Of a stretch of 64,000 nucleotides of DNA, positions 1-8,966 are shown piece after piece; positions within the stretch are counted from its first letter, which is position 1; the number at the start of each line of letters is the position of its first letter. Both the position numbers and the translations under genes were made by a program. A model generated the notes under the pieces. The model did no database searches. It was given only the letters and a program-made list of their open reading frames with translations, and was not told the DNA's origin. Source of the stretch: Caballeronia sp. dw_276 (GTDB lineage: Bacteria > Pseudomonadota > Gammaproteobacteria > Burkholderiales > Burkholderiaceae); contig NZ_JAAVUV010000004.1 in assembly GCF_018449635.1 (NCBI RefSeq), positions 496,001 through 560,000 of the forward strand, given 5' to 3'.

Positions 1-355
1 CCGGTTGCGGCGTTTGCACAGTGTTTTCGACTGGCGGCGGAGCTGGCTCCGCAGAGACGACATTGCCGACTGTGGATTGCTTCGGAGAAACGGCGATGTC
101 ATTGACGCTACTGGCTGCCGTAACTGCGCCCGCAATGCTTCCAGCTGTCACATGCGTGTCGCTGAGCACGGGGTCCGACTCTTCTTCCTGCGATGAGCCT
201 TCCTGCGTTGCGTGCGTTTCCGTCGTCTCGTCGCCCTTGTGGAACACGAGATAAGCGCCCACGGCGAGCTCGGCGAGCAGCACCGTGATGATCAATGTCT
301 TGCGTGTATTCCTCATATGAAGCAACGGTTCGTTTAAGCGACGCAATTCGACCAT
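1..355 (-). CDS. Membrane-anchored protein of unknown function, 3' end cut off by the window edge
   Basis: An open frame on the minus strand runs off the left edge without a stop; 118 residues are visible. A short N-terminal stretch (MVELRRLNEPLL) precedes a second Met at residue 14, followed by a basic patch (RNTRKT) and one hydrophobic segment of about 17 residues ending in GAYLVFHK. After it comes an acidic, Thr/Ser/Ala/Pro-rich region with no Cys. This is the layout of a single-pass inner-membrane protein with an extended periplasmic linker; the functional domain would lie outside the window. The start at 355 has AGGCGG a few bases upstream; the Met at 316 is an alternative start. It lies downstream of the glycosidase lipoprotein on the same strand, about 80 bp away, so co-transcription is possible. 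I do not recognise the family. Confidence 0.6.
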   Translation of the reverse strand, partial: MVELRRLNEPLLHMRNTRKTLIITVLLAELAVGAYLVFHKGDETTETHATQEGSSQEEESDPVLSDTHVTAGSIAGAVTAASSVNDIAVSPKQSTVGNVVSAEPAPPPVENTVQTPQP

Positions 356-437
356 GATAACCGCCTGCTTGTAAGAGACGCCAAAAAGGCCGGCCACATC
401 TCGAATGTGCCCGGCCGGGACAAACCGGCTGATTCGC

Positions 438-1772
438 TCAGGTGTCCGGGTGAGATCCCGCGAAGTTTGCATACGCGGCATACGGAGTGAGCTGGATGGT
501 GTTCATCACCAGGCCGAATGTATCGTTGCCGCTGTCGAGCACGTAATACATGGCAGACGCGATGTTGTGCGTCTTTCTGGCGTTATAGAAGTTGCCCAGT
601 TGAGTCGTGATGTAATTGGCGCGATAAGCCGCCGTTTGCTCAGGACCCGTGTTCCACTCGGTGATCATGAAAGGCACGTTATAACGCGCCTTGCAGTATG
701 TGGGCAGATCGAAGCCGGGACCTGCTCCATCGGAGCCGATATTGAAGATGTCGCCATACACTTCGTAGTTGTGCCATGTCGTGATATCCCAGCGTACCAG
801 CGGATAGCCACGGCTTCCATCGGGCTGCGTGCCTTCCCACAACGCATCTGCTGCGGCGTAGTCAGCCACGCAGAAGTTGATGCCGCACTTGGCGTTCGAC
901 TGAACGGATTTCACGCCATCGATCATGCCGCGCATCACACCTCGCATGGCCGGCCAGTTTGCATTGTTGAAGTCGGACGCTTTGGTGCCCGCTTGCGTGA
1001 AGTCCAGAATGGTGGAGTTCTGCCGCGTCAGTTCATTGCCGCACTCGTACATGGTCACACCGTACTGTTTCAGCGCGCCCGCCACGGTGGAGGCGATCCA
1101 ATGACCCTGGCTATACGCGGCGTCTTCACTGCCGAAGACGTTGCCGTACGCGTCGGTCATGCCCTGGTTGATCAGCACGAACAATGTCATGCCCGCCGCC
1201 TGGAATGCCGCCGCCAGCTTGGTCACTGCTGCAAGCTGCTTGGGATCGTCGCTGCAGCCCACGCGGAAGGTCGTGCAACCCAGTCCCTTGAGGATGGAGA
1301 TGATCTGAGCCGGGGTATAGGGGTCGTCCCAGTGCCCGTTCATGCCGTAGAAGTTGCCCGGCGTCGCCGCGCTCGCATGGCGCGGGTCGCTTGCCTGCAA
1401 CCATCCGGCGGCATCGGTCCAGACGTAGCACTGGCCCGACGTGTTCGTGTGCCACATCATGCCGCCGTACCACATGAGCAAGGCAACGTTGTAGTTGTTG
1501 CCCACAACCGTGCCGTCTCTGTAGATGACGCCACCGGACACGGTCCAGACCCTGCCTTGCTTGTCGATAAGCGATGAAGCCGGCGGGATCATTGTCGCGT
1601 CGGGTGACGCATTGCTGACTGCTGCGGCGTTGACGACTGCTTTACCACTCGATGCACTGTTGACGGTTGCACCCGTTGCGTTGCTGCTGTCGCTCGATCC
1701 GCCGCATGCGGTCAAGATATAGCTACCGCTCAAAGCCGTGAGGCAACCTAGAAATTGACGTCTTTTTAACAT
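438..1772 (-). CDS. Clan GH-A glycoside hydrolase, lipoprotein
   Basis: 444 residues. The N-terminus MLKRRQFLGCL...ILTACGG is a lipoprotein signal with a lipobox (LTAC) and Cys at about residue 23; a low-complexity Ser/Ala/Asn linker follows. The body looks like a (beta/alpha)8 glycosidase of clan GH-A: the motif YECGNEL places a probable acid/base Glu at residue 247, and FMITEWNTG near the C-terminus places the probable nucleophile Glu at residue 372. This Asn-Glu plus late Glu pattern is typical of families such as GH5 and GH39. The exact family and substrate cannot be told by eye; a cell-surface or exopolysaccharide glycan is a reasonable guess. Lipidation implies attachment to the outer or inner membrane facing the periplasm. 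The start is supported by the signal sequence. About 1.2 kb of non-coding DNA lies upstream. Confidence 0.75.
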   Translation of the reverse strand: MLKRRQFLGCLTALSGSYILTACGGSSDSSNATGATVNSASSGKAVVNAAAVSNASPDATMIPPASSLIDKQGRVWTVSGGVIYRDGTVVGNNYNVALLMWYGGMMWHTNTSGQCYVWTDAAGWLQASDPRHASAATPGNFYGMNGHWDDPYTPAQIISILKGLGCTTFRVGCSDDPKQLAAVTKLAAAFQAAGMTLFVLINQGMTDAYGNVFGSEDAAYSQGHWIASTVAGALKQYGVTMYECGNELTRQNSTILDFTQAGTKASDFNNANWPAMRGVMRGMIDGVKSVQSNAKCGINFCVADYAAADALWEGTQPDGSRGYPLVRWDITTWHNYEVYGDIFNIGSDGAGPGFDLPTYCKARYNVPFMITEWNTGPEQTAAYRANYITTQLGNFYNARKTHNIASAMYYVLDSGNDTFGLVMNTIQLTPYAAYANFAGSHPDT

Positions 1773-2994
1773 GGCGAGTTGTGTCCAATGTCGAGAAAAG
1801 GCCCCGACAAAAAGAAGTTGGTAATTTCAGTTTGGAAACACGAAGCACTGTGAAAGCTGCGTACTGATATCTCTTGAATTGTTCGTAGACCTAAAAAATC
1901 TTAATGCTTGATAACTTCGTTCAGTCCTGGCGTGGTCATCCCCTTCGATTCGGTTTGGACTGCGAACCGAGTGTCATGGTCCTGCGTCGTGCCATCCTGC
2001 TAGCGAAACACCGTGCGCTGCGTGAGCGCTTACAGATACCGGTTGCCGCACTCGCAAAGGTTGCGGCAAACGTTTCACTCCGGATGCAAAAATCGCGATC
2101 TGACCCGGCAAACTCTACCTTTTCCCTCTAAGGCAGGCGCAAATCCTACCCGGAATGTGCGGCGCGTCTCAAATGAATTAATATCTTTTTGCCGAAAAAG
2201 GGCAAATCTTCTAACGAGACACGGGATCATAAAATTATTTCCTCATGCGAATGCTTTATTAATCTGAAGAATGGAAAGAGGTTGTCCAATAATTTCCGGT
2301 CACTTTTGACCTGTATGAGTAATTAGTGCTCATTTATGTAACAATTTTTCGTCAATATTTACCTTGAAGTTATGGCGGTGCATGTATTCAGATAAAAGTG
2401 ACCGAATACGCGATTGTCAGGCTGACTTCTAAGTCGAAGCGGCCAAATTCATTATTATTAGCAATCCGTTTTTTATAGCGTTAGGTGATCGAACAAGGCG
2501 GTGGAACGTGGCCCAGGAGCGTCTGTAGAAACAAACGCGTCTTATCCAGACTTGGTTGCCGATGACTTGGATTCCAGCTATTTCGGATGACAATTTCTCA
2601 AGAGAATTTCCGGGTTCCGAAAAGATTGGAATAAAAGGCATTCAATAAAATCAGGAAATCAACAGCGGATGAAACTCGGATAGCCATTTCAATTCGCTTA
2701 TCAGTTGGTATTACGCCATCAGCTTTCAGCCCGATTCGCGCGTAGGTATCCACCAGCGCCGGCGCCGATTGCGCGCTCGACTCACCCGCTATGCGATCCG
2801 GCGTGGCTTCCGCATGTTCTGACGAGTGAAAAGGAGATTCGATAGCGCCTGATTATTACGGCGGTTAAATTTGTGACTTGGACCTTCGCGGCTATCGGGA
2901 CTATTCTGAATTTTCGCTTGAACGGACCTCCGACTGCAATGCACGCGATTTGCATCCATGTCCGCCTCAGGCGATCTGTAAGGAGATTGAAAAC
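1773..2994. other. 1.2-kb AT-rich intergenic region with no supported gene
   Basis: This stretch is clearly richer in A+T than its surroundings, especially 2150-2700. It has only short open frames, none with a recognisable domain or good ribosome site. On the minus strand a frame of about 80 codons is open from roughly 2850 to 2600 (it contains VDTYARIGLKADGVIP) but lacks a convincing start; it may be a decayed gene end. An 11-bp inverted repeat at 2297-2404 is listed separately. The composition suggests old insertion debris or a regulatory spacer. Confidence 0.5.
2297..2404. repeat. 11-bp perfect inverted repeat, arms about 86 bp apart
   Basis: CGGTCACTTTT at 2297-2307 is repeated inverted as AAAAGTGACCG at 2394-2404. 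The left arm continues into TGACC, giving a nested small palindrome (GGTCA...TGACC). No transposase lies between the arms. They may be remnants of insertion-sequence ends or a protein-binding site; the sequence alone does not decide. Confidence 0.4.
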
Positions 2995-3321
2995 ATGGTC
3001 GCAAAAACGCTGGTTCAGGCTCTTATCGCAGTTGTCGCAATGGTCGTGTACTTCACGCCATCAATCGTCGCGGACAGGCGAGGGCGGCGCAACGTGCTGC
3101 TGCTTGCGCTGATGAACGCACTGCTCGGATGGACGATCGTTGGATGGCTGAGCGCGCTTTACTGGGCGCTGCATCGCGATAGCCCTAAGAAAGTCGACCG
3201 CATCATGCGGATGCAAATGCGCAACAAGGCACATGCAACGGCTGATGCGATCGTAGCGCGTGCACTTGCACGCAACGTCCCCCCAGCGAAGGCGATACGC
3301 ATCATGCGCGATCCTTACTGA
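2995..3321 (+). CDS. Superinfection-immunity-family small membrane protein
   Basis: 108 residues from the ATG at 2995, which has AAGGAG (2980-2985) at good spacing; the frame stays open upstream but has no better start. Two hydrophobic segments are visible: VQALIAVVAMVVYFTPSIVA at the N-terminus and ALMNALLGWTIVGWLSALYWAL around residues 35-58, joined by a basic RRGRRN loop. The GWTIVGWLxALxWA motif is the hallmark of the superinfection immunity family (Pfam PF14373), named after phage proteins that block entry of related phage DNA. The C-terminal half is basic and probably cytoplasmic. In bacterial chromosomes these are often phage or plasmid leftovers of unproven function. It stands alone, convergent with the polyamine transporter permease 20 bp downstream. 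Confidence 0.7.
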   Translation: MVAKTLVQALIAVVAMVVYFTPSIVADRRGRRNVLLLALMNALLGWTIVGWLSALYWALHRDSPKKVDRIMRMQMRNKAHATADAIVARALARNVPPAKAIRIMRDPY

Positions 3322-3340
3322 GAGACAGTGCGCCAGGCAT

Positions 3341-4264
3341 CTAGCCTGCAAGAGCGAGCGCGCGTGAGCGCCGCCGCGCCAGCCAGCGCACCATGAGCAA
3401 CCCGACGATCATCACGGTGAGCGACAACATGGTGGTCATGGTGCCGAGCGCGTAGATCACCGGTGTGGTTACGGAAGTCGTGAGGCCCTGCAATTCCAGC
3501 GGCAAGGTGTTCTGGTCGCCGATTGCCTGCGACGTGCGAGCAATCTCGTCCCACGACAACGTGAAGCCGAACATCCCGACTCCGATCACCGAAGGTCCTA
3601 TGATCGGCAACACGACGTGTCTGAAGCTTTGCCACGGGGAAGCGCCAAGATCGCGCGCTGCCTCTTCGTACGCCGGATTGAATCGATTGAAGACGGCGAA
3701 CATGACGAGCAGGCCGAAGGGCAACGTCCACGTCAGGTGCGCGCCGAGCGCGGACGTGTAGAGGCCCATCGACGTGGTGTAGTTATCGACGAAAGACTCG
3801 TGACCTGAAAGGGTGGCGAGGTACTTGACGCCATTATCGAGAAGCCGGAACGTGAGACCGATGCCGAGCGACACGATGATCGACGGCATGATCAAACTTG
3901 CGACCGATATATAAAACACCGAGGTGTCACCGCGAAAGCGCTTGCGAAACGCAAGTCCGGCACTCACCGAGAACAACACTGTCAGGACCGTAACCACCGC
4001 CGCAAGCCGCACTGAACGCGCGAACGCCGCCCATATGTCGATGTCGCCAACACCCTGCCGCAATACCTCGAACCAATGCAGCGATACGCCGCGCATCGGG
4101 AACGTGAGGCCGCCTTCCGGCCCCTGGAACGACAAGATGAAGATTGTGATGACCGGGCCGTAGAGGAACAGCACGAAAAGCGCGAACACGAGTGCAAGCC
4201 AGTAGAAACTCGCGGGCCTGCGTTCTCGATGTTTGAGACCGGGTTTGAAGCCGCTGCCAGCCAT
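3341..4264 (-). CDS. Polyamine-type ABC transporter permease (PotC-like)
   Basis: 307 residues with about six membrane helices, the first at residues 20-45. It contains an EAA-type loop (YEEAARDLGASPWQSFRHVVLPIIGP) near residues 190-215, which contacts the ATPase. The fold is that of inner-membrane permeases of the spermidine/putrescine/2-aminoethylphosphonate group. It is the last gene of a four-gene minus-strand operon (ATPase, binding protein, permease, permease) and its start lies one base past the stop of the preceding permease gene, implying translational coupling. The substrate is most likely a polyamine or another small cation; the sequence does not fix which. Confidence 0.8.
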   Translation of the reverse strand: MAGSGFKPGLKHRERRPASFYWLALVFALFVLFLYGPVITIFILSFQGPEGGLTFPMRGVSLHWFEVLRQGVGDIDIWAAFARSVRLAAVVTVLTVLFSVSAGLAFRKRFRGDTSVFYISVASLIMPSIIVSLGIGLTFRLLDNGVKYLATLSGHESFVDNYTTSMGLYTSALGAHLTWTLPFGLLVMFAVFNRFNPAYEEAARDLGASPWQSFRHVVLPIIGPSVIGVGMFGFTLSWDEIARTSQAIGDQNTLPLELQGLTTSVTTPVIYALGTMTTMLSLTVMIVGLLMVRWLARRRSRALALAG

Positions 4265-4265
4265 G

Positions 4266-5180
4266 TCAGAGCTCCTTGCGGATATCGACTACACGGGTCA
4301 GCGCCCAGACAATCATGAGCACCACCACCAGCAGGATGATCGCGTTGGCCGCGGCAGCAGGAAACTGCAGATAGCCTGTCTGCACCTGGATGATCTTCCC
4401 CACCGAGGCAATCTGCTGCCCGCCCATGACGCCGACCGTCAGGAAGTCGCCCATCACGATCGTGATCACGAAGATCGAGCCAATGACGATTCCCGTCTTC
4501 GACAGGGGCAGCACCACTTCGCGGACGACCTGCCAACCGCTTGCACCCGCATCGCGGGCGGCTTCGAGCAACGACCGGTCGATGCGCATCATTGCGTTGA
4601 ATATGGGGACGATCATGAAGAACGTGTAGAGATGTACGAATGCGAGCACGACGGAAAAGTTCGAGTACAACAGCCATTCAAGCGGCCGGTCGATCATGTG
4701 CGCGCTGATCAATGCCTGATTCACCAGGCCGTTGCGGCCGAGCAGCGGCATCCATGAAATCATCCGGATCACGTTGGAGGTCCAGAACGGTATGGTGCAA
4801 ACCAGGAACAGCACCGTCTGCATGCCCGACGAGCGCACGTGGAAGGCGAGGAAATAAGCAATCGTGAAGCCGATCAAAAGCGTGACCCCCCAGACGATCG
4901 CGCAGAACTTGATGGTGGACCAGTAGGTCTTGAAGGTCACGCAGACATCGGTAGTCGATGAACATCCATCGAAGATCGCCACATAGTTTTTCAGTGTAAA
5001 GGCGGGGATGATCTGGTACTCGTTGAAGTCCCAGAAGCTCACGATCAGCGTGATGATCAGCGGCACGATGAAGAACAACGCAAAGGTCAATGTCAGCGGC
5101 GTTGCCTGCAGCCATGCGGCGGCGCGCCGATGTTTGACCGGCGCGTCAAGTGTTTGAGCGGGAAGCTCGATCGATGCCAT
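4266..5180 (-). CDS. Polyamine-type ABC transporter permease (PotB-like)
   Basis: 304 residues with a cytoplasmic N-terminal tail and about six membrane helices (the first near residues 30-50). A long periplasmic loop contains two Cys (GCSSTTDVCVTF). The EAA loop is LLEAARDAGASGWQVVREVVLPLSK, around residues 220-245. It forms the permease heterodimer with the product of the adjacent downstream gene. Between it and the upstream binding-protein gene lies a 10-bp-stem hairpin that could lower its expression relative to the binding protein. Confidence 0.8.
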   Translation of the reverse strand: MASIELPAQTLDAPVKHRRAAAWLQATPLTLTFALFFIVPLIITLIVSFWDFNEYQIIPAFTLKNYVAIFDGCSSTTDVCVTFKTYWSTIKFCAIVWGVTLLIGFTIAYFLAFHVRSSGMQTVLFLVCTIPFWTSNVIRMISWMPLLGRNGLVNQALISAHMIDRPLEWLLYSNFSVVLAFVHLYTFFMIVPIFNAMMRIDRSLLEAARDAGASGWQVVREVVLPLSKTGIVIGSIFVITIVMGDFLTVGVMGGQQIASVGKIIQVQTGYLQFPAAAANAIILLVVVLMIVWALTRVVDIRKEL

Positions 5181-5210
5181 TGCGTGAATGTCCAGTGATT
5201 AAACGGATGC

Positions 5211-5241
5211 AGCCGGCTTCATGCAAGCCACGAAGCCGGCT
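5211..5241 (-). terminator. Intercistronic hairpin between binding protein and permease genes
   Basis: AGCCGGCTTC (5211-5220) and GAAGCCGGCT (5232-5241) form a perfect 10-bp stem with an 11-base loop. It sits just after the stop of the binding-protein gene and before the permease start. No T-run follows on the minus strand, so it is more likely an mRNA-stabilising or attenuating hairpin than a full terminator. Confidence 0.55.
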
Positions 5242-5250
5242 CCTGCGAAT

Positions 5251-6567
5251 TCAGGCCGCAATGAACTCGTTCCACTTCTGGACCATGTAGATGTTCTCGT
5301 CCATCACCGCATTCCAGCACGCGATCGCCCCCATGCGCTGGTTGTACGAGCCGCCGTCGCGTGTGGAGCCGGCCTTTTCGAGCAACTGGCCGTCGGGCGC
5401 CTTGATGTCCTGCGCGGCCGCCTTGCCTTCCATCCAGTAGTCCCATTCGTACGCTTGCATGTGCGACTTGGCGGTCTCCGTCACACCCGGGTAATAACCC
5501 TGGCGCATCAGGTAAGCGCCGGCCCAGCCGTCCTGGAACCAGTTGATGAACTCATACGCGGCGTCGAGCTTGCGCCCCTGCAATGAACGTGGCAGGCCGA
5601 AGCCCGATGCCCATGACCGATACCCTTCCTTCAACGGCTGGAACTTGCAGGCAACGCCCATCGTGCGGACCTTCGTGACGGCCGGCGACCACATCGACTG
5701 GATCACGACTTCGCCCGACGCCATCAGGTTCACGCTTTCGTTGAAGTCCTTCCAGAATGCGCGGAACTGGCCAGCGCGCTTCGCTTCGATCAGGATCTTG
5801 ATGGTCTGGTCGATCTCGGCTTTGGTCATGTTGCCTTTGTCGCCGTATTTCATATGACCCATTGCTTCGATTGCCATTGCCGAATCCATGATGCCGATGG
5901 CCGGAATGTTGAGCAACGCGGCCTTGCCCTTGAACTCGGGATTGAGCAACTCGGACCAGCTCGTGATCGGACGCTTGATGAGGTCGGGGCGGATGCCGAG
6001 CGTATCGGCGTTGTAGGTGGTCGGGATCAGCGTCATCCATTCGGTGGGTGTCGCGGAGAATTGCGTCGAGCGCGCGCCCGTCAGGAACATCACCTTCTTC
6101 GGTGCGGTGCCCTGGTCGCCGATCTTCTTGCCATCGACTTCGCCGCGCGTGAGCACGGGCGTGATCTTGTCGGCGAGCTTGATCTTCTTTGCGTCCATGC
6201 CGGCGAGTGTGCCGGCGGGAATGAGCTTCTTCAGCGAGAAGTATTCGGTATCAACGATATCGAAGGAATTCGGTTGCGTGATGATGCGCTTGGCGACGTC
6301 ATCGGTCGTGACCGGGATGTACTGGATCTGAATGCCCGTGTCTTCCTGAAACTTCTTCGCGATATCCGAGCTCTGGTTGACCGCCGTGCCGAGATATCGC
6401 AACGTGATCTTTTCCTGCGCGTGGACATAAGGGAACCCCGCAATACCCGCTGCGGCAACTGCGCCCTTGAGCAACGCGCGACGTGACAGGCCCTGGCCTG
6501 ATCCAAGGCCGGATTCGGCGGGCTCGGTCGCGGTGATATCCGACGGATGTTCTTTTCGCTCGGTCAT
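5251..6567 (-). CDS. Polyamine-type ABC transporter substrate-binding protein, Tat-exported (PotD-like)
   Basis: 438 residues. The N-terminus carries a twin-arginine signal (LSRRALLKGAVAAAGIAG, cleavage likely after YVHAQ near residue 51). The mature part is a family 1 extracellular solute-binding protein of the spermidine/putrescine type, with YIPVTTDDVAKRI, a central TSWSELLNPEFKGKAAL stretch typical of PotD-like proteins, and a C-terminal Trp-rich region. It would capture a polyamine-like ligand in the periplasm for the two adjacent permeases. Export by Tat rather than Sec implies folding before transport. A good AGGGAG site lies just before the start. It lies second in the operon, after the ATPase gene. 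Confidence 0.8.
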   Translation of the reverse strand: MTERKEHPSDITATEPAESGLGSGQGLSRRALLKGAVAAAGIAGFPYVHAQEKITLRYLGTAVNQSSDIAKKFQEDTGIQIQYIPVTTDDVAKRIITQPNSFDIVDTEYFSLKKLIPAGTLAGMDAKKIKLADKITPVLTRGEVDGKKIGDQGTAPKKVMFLTGARSTQFSATPTEWMTLIPTTYNADTLGIRPDLIKRPITSWSELLNPEFKGKAALLNIPAIGIMDSAMAIEAMGHMKYGDKGNMTKAEIDQTIKILIEAKRAGQFRAFWKDFNESVNLMASGEVVIQSMWSPAVTKVRTMGVACKFQPLKEGYRSWASGFGLPRSLQGRKLDAAYEFINWFQDGWAGAYLMRQGYYPGVTETAKSHMQAYEWDYWMEGKAAAQDIKAPDGQLLEKAGSTRDGGSYNQRMGAIACWNAVMDENIYMVQKWNEFIAA

Positions 6568-6630
6568 TGCAATCTCCCTTGGTGACGTTGTCGTTCAATG
6601 TTCTCGTTCAGTGCAACGCAAAGCGGTCTT

Positions 6631-7689
6631 TCATGCCGCAAATGCATGGGCGTCCTGCTCGTTCCACCAGACCACGACACGCGCGTCGGGGCCGAGGCGC
6701 TTGGGGTCGTATTCGTTATCGGGTAGCAGCGAGATGAGTTCGGGCGAACCGTCGAGCGGCGCCAGCGTCATGCGCAAATGCGTGCCCTGATATTCGGTCT
6801 CTCGGACCGTGCAAGGAATGCCGCCGATACGGCTAAGGCCGCCATCGCCGCCCGGTGTCTGTACCGGCGTGACGCCGTGAGGCGCGATGCGTAAGTGGTC
6901 GGCACGCACGGTGAACGCATGCCCGTTTGCGCTCAGCACGTTGTGGCCGCCCAGGAAACGCGCGACGAATTCGGTGCGCGGCCGATTGAAGACTTCGTGT
7001 GGCGAGCCGCTTTGTTCAATGCGTCCATGACTCATCACCACGACCATGTCAGCGAGCGCCATCGCTTCTTCCTGCGAATGCGTGACGTGCACGAACGTGA
7101 TGCCGAGTTCTTTTTGCCAGCGCTTGAGTTCGGCGCGCATCTGGATGCGCAGGAACGGGTCGAGCGCAGACAAGGGTTCATCGAGCAAGAGGCAACGTGG
7201 TTCGTTCAGCAACGCGCGCGCGAGGGCGACGCGCTGTTGCTGGCCGCCTGACAATTGCGATGGCTTGCGTTCGGCGAAAGCGCTCATCGCAACCAGTTCG
7301 AGCAGTTCACCCGCACGCTTGCGGCGCGCGTCTTTCGCAACGCCGCGCATCTTCAGGCTGAACGCGACGTTATCGAGCGCGGACAAATGTGGAAAGAGGG
7401 CGTAGCTCTGGAAGACCATTGCGGTGCCGCGTGTGGCGGGTTGCGCGCGCGTGACGTTGCGCTGGCCAATGAGGATGTCGCCATCGGTGATCGATTCGTG
7501 GCCCGCGATCATTCTCAATGTCGATGTCTTGCCGCAGCCCGACGGCCCGAGCAGGCAGCAGTACTGTCCGCCGGGAATCCGCAAGTCGATGGAATCGACT
7601 GCGAGCGAGTCACCATATTGCTTCGACACATGCACGAGTTCAATGTCCGCGGCTTCTGTCTTGAGTACGGCTGAAGTGGACTGACTCAT
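6631..7689 (-). CDS. Polyamine-type ABC transporter ATPase (PotA-like)
   Basis: 352 residues from the ATG at 7689; the frame extends 40 codons further upstream but that part is not conserved-looking. Walker A is GPSGCGKTS, the Q-loop is in VFQSYALFPH, the ABC signature is LSGGQQQR and Walker B is CLLLDEP, followed by a switch His (HVTHSQEE). The last 100 residues form a TOBE-type regulatory domain, as in PotA and other importers. It energises the importer encoded downstream. It is the first gene of the operon and diverges from the deacetylase/GntR block; the shared 299-bp spacer probably holds both promoters. Confidence 0.85.
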   Translation of the reverse strand: MSQSTSAVLKTEAADIELVHVSKQYGDSLAVDSIDLRIPGGQYCCLLGPSGCGKTSTLRMIAGHESITDGDILIGQRNVTRAQPATRGTAMVFQSYALFPHLSALDNVAFSLKMRGVAKDARRKRAGELLELVAMSAFAERKPSQLSGGQQQRVALARALLNEPRCLLLDEPLSALDPFLRIQMRAELKRWQKELGITFVHVTHSQEEAMALADMVVVMSHGRIEQSGSPHEVFNRPRTEFVARFLGGHNVLSANGHAFTVRADHLRIAPHGVTPVQTPGGDGGLSRIGGIPCTVRETEYQGTHLRMTLAPLDGSPELISLLPDNEYDPKRLGPDARVVVWWNEQDAHAFAA

Positions 7690-7841
7690 ATGGACGGACT
7701 CATGCGATGCGTTCCTGTTCGGGGCGTGACGGTTGACGAACGTCGGCTGACGCATCGTCAAATGCAAGACACATGCCACTTTGTTCGCATCGCATTGAGT
7801 TCTGTGCAAACCATCGCCGCTATTGAACGTCTACGATATGG

Positions 7842-7858
7842 CGTGTAAATTGCACACG
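7842..7858. promoter_or_regulatory. Possible GntR-type operator in the divergent spacer
   Basis: CGTGT-N7-ACACG forms a short palindrome (7842-7858) inside the 7690-7988 spacer between the divergent ATPase and deacetylase genes. Dyads of this size are typical of GntR/FadR regulators, one of which is encoded two genes away. Assignment is by position and symmetry only. No clear -35/-10 pair was chosen. Confidence 0.3.
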
Positions 7859-7988
7859 ATTCGAAACTGATGCGTCGGCGATCGAACATCGAAAACCGCA
7901 CGATCACGGTGCGCCGCAGGTCCGCTTCGGGGCGCAATCCACCAAAAAGGTTCACACGCAGCACACGTTGTTATCGGGGTTTTCGCAC

Positions 7989-8966
7989 ATGGACATCATC
8001 CGTCACGCTGGCGCACAAAGCGGATCAAAATTTGGTCCGCTGGTGACGCACGAGCGTTTCCCATATAGATCGATCGCCAATACCGATTCGTTCCGCTGGC
8101 CGGGAGATACCGGACTCGCCGTGTATCTCGGCTTCAACATCGAACACTTTGCGTTTGGGGAAGGTCTCGGCGCGGCGCTTGGTCCAGTGTCGCCGCAACC
8201 CGACGTGCTCAACTACAGCTGGCGCGAATACGGTAACCGTGTGGGCGCCTGGCGCTGCATGGAACTATTCGATCAGCTCGACATGCCTTCCGGCACGCTG
8301 ATCAATACCGCCCTTTATGATCACTGCCCCGATGTCATGGATGCATGTCTTGCACGCGGCGACGAACTCATCGCGCATGGACATACGAACGCGTATCGCC
8401 AGAGCGATCTCGACGAAAACGCCGAACGTGCGCTGCTGGTTCATTGCCGCGAGCGCATTGCATTGCATTCGGGCACGCCGCCATCGGGATGGCTTTCACC
8501 ATGGATATCGGAAACGCACCTGACGCCCGATCTGCTCGCGGAAACGGGCTACGGTTATACGCTCAACTGGTGTCACGATGACCGCCCGGTTCGCATGGCG
8601 ACGCGCGCAGGTTCGCTCTGGTCGATTCCCTATCCGCAAGAACTCAACGACTTGCCTATGATCATCGGCCGTCAACTGGATGCGTGTGCTTTTGCCGACA
8701 TGATCATCGATCAGTTCGACGAGATGCTCGAACAAGCCAACAACAGCCGCCACAAGCAGGCGCTCGTCATGGGTATCGCATTGCATCCGTACTTGGTTGG
8801 GCAGCCGTACCGGTTGCGCCATTTACGGCGCGCGCTCAAACATATTGTGGCCGCGCGGGCGAACGGCGATGTGTGGACGACCACGCCGGGCGCGATCGCG
8901 CGTCATATGGACGAGATGGAACGCGCGGGGCTGACCGGTTCATCGGACCTTCAGGCACAGACATGA
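7989..8966 (+). CDS. Polysaccharide deacetylase-family protein, PuuE allantoinase-like
   Basis: 325 residues from the ATG at 7989; a TTG seven codons earlier is an alternative. The protein has the NodB-homology (carbohydrate esterase 4) pattern: GDELIAHGHTN in the middle gives the His pair that binds metal in this family. A late HPYLVGQPYRLRHLRRALKHI-like segment closely resembles the C-terminal signature of PuuE-type metal-independent allantoinases. Such enzymes open or hydrolyse amide/imide bonds in small N-compounds or remove acetyl groups. Its neighbours are a polyamine-type importer and a GntR regulator, so it more likely acts on an imported nitrogenous compound than on cell wall. The stop overlaps the start of the regulator (ATGA). 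Confidence 0.7.
   Translation: MDIIRHAGAQSGSKFGPLVTHERFPYRSIANTDSFRWPGDTGLAVYLGFNIEHFAFGEGLGAALGPVSPQPDVLNYSWREYGNRVGAWRCMELFDQLDMPSGTLINTALYDHCPDVMDACLARGDELIAHGHTNAYRQSDLDENAERALLVHCRERIALHSGTPPSGWLSPWISETHLTPDLLAETGYGYTLNWCHDDRPVRMATRAGSLWSIPYPQELNDLPMIIGRQLDACAFADMIIDQFDEMLEQANNSRHKQALVMGIALHPYLVGQPYRLRHLRRALKHIVAARANGDVWTTTPGAIARHMDEMERAGLTGSSDLQAQT

Noticed and set aside
405..1577. 390-codon plus-strand frame opposite the glycosidase lipoprotein gene
   Set aside because: Antisense shadow: no domain, while the minus strand has a lipobox and catalytic Glu motifs.
2429..2641. 70-codon minus-strand open frame in the AT-rich gap
   Set aside because: No ribosome site or recognisable motif; treated as non-coding.
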